From positions 1,426,001 to 1,490,000 of the forward strand of contig JANUWI010000004.1 in the NCBI GenBank assembly GCA_025504975.1: a stretch of DNA of 64,000 nucleotides, read 5' to 3'. The translations under genes and the position numbers were made by a program. Origin of the DNA: Plenodomus lindquistii (Eukaryota; Ascomycota; Dothideomycetes; Pleosporales; Leptosphaeriaceae). The notes below the pieces were generated by a model. The model did not search any database. It was not told where the DNA came from and was given only the letters and a program-made list of their open reading frames with translations. Of this stretch, positions 55,327 through 64,000 are shown piece by piece. Each line of letters begins with the position of its first letter. The first letter of the stretch is position 1.

Positions 55327-58300
55327 TTACTTCTGCATTCCATCCACAAAGTCTAGTGCCGCTTCCCTCTCCACAACGTCAATGCTGCTCGTCTTGTTCG
55401 AATAACTCACACCGTAACAGCGATCTGCCACGAGCACCATCTCGGGCCGGAAGGTCGTGCAGATGAACTGCCCCCCACCATCCTTGTTCTTGCCGCCTGA
55501 TCCACTCAACCTAGTCAACATTTGAGCCACAGCTGTGCGATATTGCGCATCAAGGTTCGCGTCGATTTCGTCGAAAAGGTAAAAAGGCGCTGGATCGCAC
55601 TTCTGGATCGCGAAGATGAGCGCAAGCGCGCAAAGCGACTTCTGGCCACCAGAAAGCTGTCCAATCTTCTGTTGCTCGTCGTGTTTGGAGTTGAAGGATA
55701 CAGCGATGCTGACACCAGTGTATTCAGCTACTTTGCTGCCCTTCTTCGCTTGCGTCTCCTCGTCGCTATTCTCGTCGTCGGAGGCGCTTCCGCGGACGTC
55801 GCGATCGGATTTGCGATTGATAATCAGTCGACCCTGGCCGATGGGTACGAGCTGTTGGAAGACTTCGTTGAAGGCCTGTGCGACCTGGCGGAAAGTACGC
55901 GCAATCGCCTCATCTTTGCGCTGGTCGAGTACGTCGATGAGGTTCTCGATAGACTTTCGCGAAGTATCAAGTTCGGCACGGCGATCTGTAAGTGTCCGGC
56001 GTTGCCTGGTGAAGTTCTCGTACTGCTCAAACGCCTTCTTGTTCACATGGGTGAAATTCTTCAGGGCTTGGTTGGCTTTCGTGAGTTCCTTGGTGACCTG
56101 CACAAGCTCGTTAATAAACAAATCCTGCTAAGTACAGAGTAAATCACTACGTACCTTCGTAGTATCCCATCTCGCGTATTTACGATGAACATCTTCAGGC
56201 AGAGTTCCAATTTCACGGATATCGCGCCTCACCTCAGCAAGGCGTGCAGTGTAGCGATTGCGGTCGGAGTCCTTCTTAGACATTTGCAGCTCCTGCTTCT
56301 CCATGGCTTTCGCTAATTGTCGATTGGTGGACTCTTTCTCTAATCTCAACGCCTCAAGCTGGCCCAGTCTGGTCTTAATCTCCTCGATCTGAGCATCGAT
56401 TTCATCGATCTGTTGGTCCAAGTCCTCGATAGTCTGGTTGATCGTATCTAATGCACGTTCCTGGTCACGTAGTTGAGCCGACTGAGTGGTCGAACCGCTT
56501 GGGCCACCTTGTTGTGCCTGAAGACTGTCGAGCCCAGGCTGGAGGTTTTCGTTGAGGTCAAGCTCAGCTTCCACTTTCTTCGACTGTAAGAGGGTACGTG
56601 CCTCCTTACTGCGTGCGTATTGTCGCATGAGATCCCGTACGGTGCTCGTTAGAGTCACAAGCATCTGCTCCTCATCGCTCGAGAGATTTTTCTCAAATTT
56701 CGATGCAATCTCAGCTTCCCAGTCGCTCTGTTGCGCACCAAGCTCGTTTATAGCCGACTGCAACTCCGAAGCTGTCGTTTGTTTCCTTGCCAGGGTATCT
56801 TTAATCTCTTGGACTGTCCTCTGCTTTGCCCGGAGTTCATCTCTCATAGGTCCGTAGCTGCTGTCACCCCTACTCTTTTCATGCTCTCGTCTTCTGACCT
56901 CACTAGCCGCAGCAGTGAGTTGCTGTCGTTTCTGGTCCAATTCTCGATCGATGTCGTTTCTTCGTTGTCGTAGCTCTTCATACTGGGTGCGCATTTGGCT
57001 AACCTTCTGATAGGCTCGGATTCTAGATTTGGCTGGGTCGTGATACCCTCCACGATATTGACCCTTCCGCGAGGCGTTGTCACCATCGGGCGTGTACGCA
57101 CGAACATTGTATTTTGTTGCATTGCTCTTGCAGGCGCTCAGGTCTGGACAGACAACAATTTTTCCAAAGACATGCTTGACTGCTGCTGCATATCGGTCAT
57201 CGTACCTGAGCTTTGGAAGCAAGGGTTGCATGTCACCAGTCGTAGGGATGTGCATTTCCGATGCGTGTATGCGGTTCAAAGGAATGAATGTCAGTCGTCC
57301 GCCTTTGTCCTTGATGAGCCTGTCAATCAGCTGACTGGATACAGTGTCGTTGTCCACCACTACATTGAAGAGAGCCCCTTCAGCTGCTGCTTCAGCTGCC
57401 GATCGGTACCGCTCGTCTATCTCCAGTAGATCGGCAACGGTGCCGTGAACGCCTGGTATCGCACCTTCGCTCTGGTACCTGCGTAGAGACTCCAGACCAC
57501 GACTGGTTCCATGATCCAGTAGCTTCGAGAACGTGTTCTCCGCTGTCCGCAATTCAGATTGGACACTCGAGAGGTCTCTGTTGACCTTGTTCTGCTCTCG
57601 ATAGAGATTCGTTTGCTCGTCGTTGATGGCCCTTTGAGCGTCCTTCGCCTTCTGTACTTTGGCGGCCAGATCTACGCTAGCGTCTCCTTCGCTCGCGAGC
57701 GATGATTTCAGCTCATTAATCTGATCTTCATACTGCTTGATGTCAAGTTCCAGTTGTTGGATCTCTTCATTTGTCTGCATGAGCACAGCTTTGCGTTGAC
57801 TTAAGTTAGTGTTCACCTCCGCAATCTGTGCACGCAATGCATCATCGCGTTGTCGCTTAGTGGTATACGAGACCGTGCGACCCTGCTTCTCTTCCAGACG
57901 TTTCAATTGACCCTGCACTTCGAGTAGCTGTGAACGGAGAGCCTTTTCTTCCTCCATTTGATCGTTGTATTGTGGAATCAATTCGTTGAGCTCGGCTTTG
58001 CGCGACTCGATTTGTGTCTCCAGTGCTTTGATCTGCGAATCGCGTTGTTTCTTCGATTTCTGTGCAACCGACTGGCCGTCTTGCAGACTCTTGAGCTCAA
58101 GTTCGATCTTGGCTTTCTGCAGCGCAGCTGTTTTTCGAGCCTGTTCAGACTGTGCTCGATCCTCACCCAAGAGCTCCAGATCTCCACGTTGCTTGTTGAT
58201 ATCAGTGTCAATCTGAGCGATGTCGGCCTCATTCTCGATGAACGCTGCTTCATTGGCCTCTTTGATCTCGCGGCCTTCGCTCTCTAGACGGTCGATCTTT

Positions 58301-59022
58301 GCAAGCAGTTCATCAAGATCCGCTTCTTCGCGTGACTTGAGAGTGTACAAAAGCGACCGCCGCTCCCTGTCGTTCCTGCTCCATGCTTCCAGCTCTTCCT
58401 TTTCTCCCTCCAGCTCGTCCAAACGCTCGTTGATCGAGGCGACCACGGTATCGATGTTGCTGCACTTGCTGTCCGTTTCCGTGAGGAGCCTGATACTGTC
58501 GGCACGACGGGTTTCGTAGACGTTGGACCCCGAGATCTCCTTCAGAAGCGTCAGACGCTCACTGTCCTTCATGTTGGTAAGACGGGTGACGCGACCCTGA
58601 GGCACGATGTAGTAGGGGTTCGACCGTGAGAAGCCAGCAGACTCGAGAATCTGCATGACTTCGGCCTTGGTGGCGCTCTTGCGATTGACCGAGTATTCGT
58701 CCTTCTTTGCACCAATGGTGCGGCGCAAGAAGAACTCGGGCTTGCCTGTCTGGAAGCGGTCCTCGGTGTTGTCGAAGATGACCTCGACGTAGGCCGACAT
58801 GACGGCGGATCCAGAGCCCTCGTGCAGCAGCGCCTGGCGCTCCTCGCGCTGCAGCGAAGTGTAGTCGTCGCCCAGCACGAAGCGCACAGCGGAGAAGAAG
58901 TTACTCTTTCCCGAACCATTGCGGCCGACGATGACGTTGCAGTTGGGCGAGAAGGGCTCGATTTGCATCTGGTCTTTGTAGCTCTTAAAGCCCTGGATGG
59001 TGATTTGCTTGATGTACCCCAT
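55327..59022 (-). CDS. smc3: Cohesin ATPase subunit SMC3
   Basis: The SMC3 half of the cohesin ring, needed for sister-chromatid cohesion, loop extrusion and repair (SudA in Aspergillus). Exons 56155-59022 and 55327-56097 give 1212 residues, as expected. N-terminal head: MGYIKQITIQGFKSYKDQMQ, Walker A VGRNGSGKSNFFSAVRF (about 32-48), and GAKKDEY with adjacent Lys 106-107, the pair acetylated by Eco1/Eso1 in other species. Two long coiled coils flank a hinge (about 520-650: GVHGTVADLLEIDERYRSAA, GGRLTFIPLNRI). C-terminal head: signature QLSGGQKSLCALALIFAIQK, Walker B FYLFDEIDANLD and QFICTTFRPEMVLVADRCYG. The 57-nt intron (GTACGT to GTGCAG) is set by family spacing: it leaves 19 residues between KY and KNFTHVNKK, exactly as in human SMC3. 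A nearer acceptor would leave a 27-nt intron. Confidence 0.97.
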
Positions 59023-59356
59023 CGCGGCGATTGGGGGCGCTCAGAGCGCAACTGCGGTGGGAGCACGGGGGTGTTGTGTTGGGAGCGGGGTCGCGAAAGG
59101 AATGGCAGTGCGATTGCGTCGACGGCGTTCAGGTCATAGCGGGGTGGTCTGGTGTTGGCCGTGAGCTGGATCGCACCTGCTTGCCCGCCCGTACGACGCG
59201 TGAATTCTGGCAGGCGCGACTAACACGCTAGCGACGCGCCAAGACTAGCTCCTCATCTACGTCACACATCACAACTACACCATATGGCGTGTGTCTTTAA
59301 ACAATGCCAATTGATTCCTTGCCACTACCGGCAGCCGAGGACATGCACTATGCTGG
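59023..59356. other. Intergenic, smc3 promoter
   Basis: 334 bp between the smc3 start and the end of the secreted Cys-protein gene, both minus strand. No gene. Confidence 0.6.
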
Positions 59357-60567
59357 TCATTTGAAGCATTTGTCCAGCTGATACTTGCACTCCTCGTTCG
59401 GACAACCGCCTGTGACTTCCTTGCTCTGGCATCCAACGACCACGTCCATATACTGAAGACCCATGGTCTTCTTGACAGGGCTTAATCGGTACTTGCGCGC
59501 ATTCTGATCCACAGCGTCTATGATGTTGACACAATCGAAGAGTCCCTGATCCGTAACCCCCTCGAACTTCAGATCGACCTTCATGGATGCAACTTCCTTG
59601 TCTTCTCGATCCTTAAGGCTCACCTTCACCCATTCGGGCGCATTGCACCACCTGATCACTATCCCACGCTGGTCTCTCGGTGGAAAACATAGCCAGTCCT
59701 AGCATTTTGCACAGACAATTGAATTGCGATCGAACCTATAGCAGTTTTTCCCTTTTGTGGATGTTGCGATCATATACGTCTCAGCAATCTGGCTAATGAA
59801 ATCCGATCGAGGCCCTTGCCATATTTCACGGAATTATCGTCTTCCATCACGCTAACATGTATAAGCGTTTTCACGGCACGGTAACCAGACCGCGCTCGTC
59901 GGATGACTCGATATTGTCAAACAGAATGGAGTCCTTCTTGCAAGGCATTGGCCCCTTTTCCTTATGTGTACAACTTCCAAGAACGTTTTTCTTGAGATTG
60001 TCGCGGATAATGTCTTCTTACCATGCACCGACATGCTGACGCTGATTGATGATCTCAACATTGAAAGAGTATAGCTTGGGTGGTGATGGACGTGGAGGTG
60101 GAGATCCTGGAGCCGGAGCTATGGAACTGGAGGTGACTGGTGGCAACGTCGACAAGACCCCTACTGATCCTGTCGAATTAGGTGGTGGCAATGTGACTGT
60201 CGATATAAATATTGTTGTTGACGATTGCGGTGTTATTGGCGACGTCGAGGCGAGTCCTGCTGATGCTGTGGAAATGTGCTTTGCTGGCAGCATCACTGTT
60301 GATACAACTCTTGTTATCGACAATGTTCGTGTCTTTGACGATGCCAATATTGTGAACAGCCCGCTAGCCAATGTCGAATTCGCCTTCAGTGGCAGATCGT
60401 CGTCGCATCCTTGATTCACTTTGAGTGTCAGTTGATAAAGTTGTGTTATACTGATGTGTAGTATGTGGGACTCACTGACCTTGCTCGCTAGCGTCGTTCC
60501 CACGAAGAGGGGCTGCTATAATTGTCATAATTAGGCAGGTAAGCATGGTGTATAGGAACTTCATCAT
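59357..60567 (-). CDS. Secreted Ser/Thr/Pro-rich protein with Cys-rich C-terminal domain (model partly unresolved)
   Basis: Exon 1 (60480-60567) encodes a signal peptide, MMKFLYTMLTCLIMTIIAAP, then GNDASEQG. Exon 2 starts at 60409 (donor GTCAGT, acceptor ATCAAG) with CDDDLPLKANSTLASG, then a mucin-like stalk (STASAGLASTSPITPQSS, APAPGSPPPRPSPPKLYSF) and NVEIINQRQH near 60040. The last exon, 59357-59698, starts after a CTAG acceptor: DWLCFPPRDQRGIVIRWCNA, PEWVKVSLKDREDKEVASMK, VDLKFEGVTDQGLFDCVNII, GLQYMDVVVGCQSKEVTGGC and NEECKYQLDKC. Between them (59699-60033) lies probably one or two more exons; an open run EKGPMPCKKDSILFDNIESS is a good candidate, and FISQIAETYMIATSTKGKNC another, but no splice set joins all in phase. 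No named family is recognised; a secreted effector-like or wall protein is the guess. It could also be decaying. Confidence 0.5.
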
Positions 60568-63500
60568 ACAAACAAGAATGCACAGCCGTAGACCTGTATT
60601 CCAACTATTAGAAAAGGTGGTCGCGCCTCCGCCTTTTGGACGAGCGCCCCCTTTGATTGTGCAGTCTGTGATATCGCAGTTCGTCAAAAACCTTGTGTCA
60701 CATTTTTGATGTTGATGTGTAGCGTTGTCTTGGAGACAGACAGAAAGACCTGGTATCTTTGACATGCAAAAGCCTCACAATCTAGTGCTGATATCTTGAA
60801 GATATCTATACGCTCGTTCGCCTGTTTGTATATGCAAGCAAACGTATAAAGCTGATACAAGGTGGTCTATCAAATGCTACCTGCTACTAAGCTTCAGTCT
60901 CTCGTGTATAGGGTATTGGGTGAAAACTACCGAGCCACTCTGTGTGCTGTTTCGTCGATCAAATTGGGGTCTTTATATCACAGGGTTGAGCTGGGAATTT
61001 CGCCTGATCTCCTGCTCCTACATGAAATTGTAAACTAGTATTTGGCATTGCTTGGGAGGGTAGATTGGGTGTTCGCTGTGTGTCTGATACACCGCTGATG
61101 CGATCAAATTCCTTGTTGAAGGCATTGAACCATGCTGGTGGGGAATTAATAGATCACGGTGGTGGTTCCTTGTGGTCTTACAGGTTAGTGTTGTTTATTG
61201 CTGAGACGAGATTATGATCGGAATCCCAGTCGGTGTTGGCATGTATTGAAACATGCAATATCGGTAGGACGCCTGGTCGTTTTCCAAGACTCCGTGCAGA
61301 CTGCGAGGATGCGCCTGGACACGGCGAAGAATAATGGCATCCTACCTGTGGTCTCTAACGTCATACGCATGCAAAACATAAATCTGATCGCGCCATGCCG
61401 AGGTCAACAAAAGATGTCGGCCGGGGGAGTTTTTCGGAATGGGCCCGTGTTGACCAGTGGCTAGTCGATGAGTCCGGGCAGTGTAACATTTAGCCACTGT
61501 ATGCCGGGTGGCGGGAGTTAAATTTTGTATAGGCATCGCTGTCAAGGAGACGATCGCCGTAAGCAGTTCCTGGCGTAGCCGAGTCGGGGTTAGCTAATGG
61601 CATGTGGCGAAAGAGCATTCGTTACAGTGGGAAGACATCCGCACAAGGGACGCACCCGGTCCATCGGTTACTCTAGACTTGAAGGTCATGCTTTGGCGCC
61701 TGTGGGTCGTCTCCGTATAGTACCCGCATCTTAGGGTTTCCCGGAGTTGACGAATCAAGGAACATTGTATAGTCGACTATGACTATTCAGACCTGAACAT
61801 ACGCAAAGCGTCACGCCGTTATACGAACTTGGTAATCATAGGTGTATTGCGGTCAAACTCTGGGACATCTAATACCGAAGTATACATGTGAAAAAGCTAG
61901 CTTTTGTTGTTGCATGCGTTCCGCCTGCAAGAACTAGCCTACAACTACGCGCGAGGATGGCATCGACCGACCGGATCCTCAGAGCAACTTCAGATCTCGA
62001 TCAAAGTTGCACCGCATCTCCAATAATGAGCAACAGACAAGCTATGCTGCAAGGTTATCTTTGTTCGGCACGCCACACGTGCGAATATGCACTCTGTACT
62101 ATGACAAACCTGTAGGTGTTCCAGCGAAGTTCGCTGGACGACCCCACGCCCAGTAGTAGTATCAGTAGCAGTTTGTCTGCTATAGCCGTCAGGTCAAGGC
62201 TTTCTTTGATTTCAACACTGGAGCTGTCAGCCAATTGACCAGTCAGGATACCCAAGCCCAAGGCACGCGTAGTATGATGGTATGTCCAATTTGTTTGGCT
62301 TATGTTTAGCTGTCCATTCGCTGCTTATCCTCCTTACTCGGACAGAAGCACAAACAAGTCACAAACATGGTGGCAAAGTTGACAAGCCATTTCCGTGGAG
62401 ATACAATCATGGCGGGAGTGGCAATGCCTTTCGGCATGAATGCCGCTACCAAACAGCGCTGGGAGCGGACTTTGCCCATGTTTCTCGATAGCTGGCTTCG
62501 TAGTCCCTGTCTCTGTGGCGAATACCGTTGTACATATCGAATCAGATCGTTGCCTTTCCATGTCAAGGGGGCTCAGCAAATCGGATCCAAGTGGCAAGGC
62601 ACGTGATTCTCAAACCACCTGGGCGCTTGAGCAGAGTCTCGTGGCAGGTTTGTACAACGTCCACTGGCCAGCGACCATTAGGGGTTTTTGATATAGAATT
62701 GGTCAGCCTCCAGGAGCCGCAGGCTGATAGCCGATGCGGCTAACAGTACATAGCAATGGTACGAGACGCTGGATCCTGGCACACGGTTGTTGTAGGTGCG
62801 CGTGTACGCTGTTGAGCCTGGACCTGTATATACAATGGAGGAAGAAGTAATTCAAGAGCCAAATAAAATGCTCTTGGATCTCACTGTACTAGGTATGCTT
62901 GGCATGTCGTCTATGCTGATCGCATTTGGCCAAAGGTCCGCAGCACTGGACGATATTAACGATGTCTTGCGCGCACGACTGGTGCTGCCACTTTGTTACC
63001 TTATTGGCTCTATTAACGTCACTCTGATGAAACCATACAGTGTGGGTAGGCGCCTACTCATCAAGAATGGTCGAGACCGTCGAGTATTGCTGTTTTCTTG
63101 CAGCAGTCCAGCCCTGCCTCGTGGAACTTCCACCTTTTAGGACCGGGCGCTATCCCGGTCTATCTTCGGCCCTCGTCAGTTTGACAGGTCAGTAAAGCAG
63201 CTCGTGGCTACTGAGTCCCCACCACACCACACCACAGGAGCACGAACTTTCAGTATGCAAAGCGGCGATAACAGGACAAGCAAAAAGTTAACAATACTCG
63301 AGTACAACCATCTTTACACTCACGCGTAGAGTATACAATCAAGGCTCGACATGGCGGATCGCGGTTCATCTGCGATCAAAGTCTGATCACGATGCGGCTG
63401 CGCGTAACCCTCGGCAACAGAGTCCGTCTGATTGGCTGGCTGGGTTTCCGGTCGAGTTAAATCGAATATCAGCATTTAAGGCAGCATCTATACTATATGC

Positions 63501-63781
63501 TCTGCTAGCTCTGCCTCCATCGCTTTGCCAGTGCGAGGTTTCACGCATGCACGGGTCCTATCAGCCCAGCCCGCGCTCATTCTCCCCTCGATTCATCCTT
63601 CCACGGCACTTCGCGCCTCTTCCGGGCCGACTTCTCATCTACGACAAGCCTGCGTCACTGTTCCATCAATCGAGCATCAACACCCTATCACGCCCTGCTT
63701 TCCGAGTCATTCGCCCAAGGGCCGGCGTTACTACAGTGTGCGCCTGGGCGGCTTCTACCGAGGGGCGAGGCTGTAATTGTA
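60568..63781. other. Long gene-poor stretch before the Zn2Cys6 gene
   Basis: About 3.2 kb. Frames up to 114 codons (62796-63140, plus; 62282-62491 with a signal-like start) lack splice or domain support. The last few hundred bases are CT- and C-rich, consistent with the promoter/5' UTR of the regulator starting at 63782. Confidence 0.45.
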
Positions 63782-64000
63782 ATGCAAGACGACTACAACA
63801 CCAACCGGGGACATGGGCCCAAGGTCGCAATCTCAAGGATCGATCGTGGACCTCCACCCCCACCGAAAGGTAACGCCAAAAATAGGGAAGAACGAGTGTA
63901 AGTGTCTCCTGCTCGTTGACGCCTGGATCCAACTGACACAGTTGCGCAGCACAAGAGCTTGCAAACTATGTCGCAAACGAAGTTCGTGCCTATATCTGGA
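63782..64000 (+). CDS. Zn2Cys6 binuclear-cluster transcription factor, 5' fragment
   Basis: Exon 1 63782-63897 (MQDDYNTNRGHGPKVAISRI, Pro-run, KGNAKNREERV). Then an intron with donor GTAAGT and acceptor TTGCGCAG. Exon 2 starts at 63950 and reads TRACKLCRKR, the opening of a fungal C6 zinc cluster (C-x2-C-x6-C). Reading straight on gives SSC, that is C-x5-C, off the consensus by one. An intron starting at GTTCGT (63982) therefore probably interrupts the cluster, as is common in this class, and the window ends inside it. The rest of the gene, including the middle homology region, is outside. Confidence 0.65.

Noticed and set aside
56098..56154. A 27-nt or 48-nt intron in smc3 (acceptors CTTAG or AACGAG)
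   Set aside because: 27 nt is below usable intron size, and both leave extra residues compared with the conserved spacing; the 57-nt intron ending GTGCAG gives the family spacing.
59699..59701. TAG just before DWLCFPPRD read as a nonsense mutation in the secreted-protein gene
   Set aside because: The TAG is also a good splice acceptor (TGCTAG), so an exon beginning at GAC explains it without a mutation.
62282..62491. Signal-peptide-like frame (MSNLFGLCLAVHSLLILLTR)
   Set aside because: Only 69 codons, no Cys pattern, no supported downstream exon; likely chance.
62796..63140. 114-codon frame on the plus strand
   Set aside because: Its internal ATG gives a short hydrophobic-patched peptide with no family resemblance, signal peptide or splice context.

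Overview
The window is nuclear DNA of a filamentous ascomycete, most probably a Dothideomycete of the Pleosporales type. Genes carry many short (about 45-60 nt) GT-AG introns with CTAAC/CTGAC-like branch points. The gene set is fungal: an Src1/Heh inner-nuclear-membrane protein, a PL20 glucuronan lyase, 2EXR-type genes, a hybrid histidine kinase, a bZIP factor and a Zn2Cys6 factor. The lineage is inferred from gene content. I found no rRNA, tRNA, CRISPR or intact transposon. Exon coordinates were read by hand from splice signals, frame continuity and recognised protein families. No alignment was run.

Left part (1-24 kb): the 5' four-fifths of ribosomal protein eL42 runs off the left edge on the minus strand. 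It is followed by a two-exon src1/heh1 gene (-) and a divergent secreted glucuronan lyase (+). Next come a sparse accessory region with three 2EXR-type genes (6.4, 19.1 and 21.1 kb, the last cut by an in-frame stop), a tiny Cys-rich gene ending in a CaaX box, an intronless 626-codon putative nuclear protein, a secreted acidic-tailed protein and a CRIB-like regulatory protein.

Middle (23-47 kb) is a dense housekeeping and signalling block. It holds mitochondrial succinyl-CoA:3-ketoacid CoA transferase (+), convergent with an in-frame FKBP2-STIMATE fusion (-), an SLC35C2-like triose-phosphate/nucleotide-sugar transporter (-), Hym1/Mo25 (-) and a Csk1-like CDK-family kinase (-). The kinase is divergent from the endocytic F-BAR/muniscin gene syp1 (+). 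A 2007-residue PAS-PAS hybrid histidine kinase (+) and a cytochrome b561 protein (+) follow, the latter convergent with a GPI-anchored Cys-rich protein (-). Hym1 (polarity kinase network), Syp1 (endocytosis at growth sites) and the histidine kinase (stress signalling) all bear on polarised growth, but they are independent transcription units and no operon logic applies.

Right part (47-64 kb): a bZIP factor with an AT-hook-like motif, then about 3 kb of gene-free DNA. That stretch has a CA microsatellite, three copies of a small foldback repeat and a degenerate ~82-bp tandem repeat. It is followed by the cohesin gene smc3 (-), a secreted Ser/Thr/Pro-rich Cys protein with a partly unresolved exon structure (-), another sparse stretch, and the first exons of a Zn2Cys6 regulator cut by the right edge.

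The observations I rate highest are the FKBP2-STIMATE fusion, the foldback repeat family, the CaaX mini-protein, the 2EXR set with its truncated member, and the unusual intron structures (two GCAAGT-donor introns, a 12-nt microexon, an ATG-only exon).
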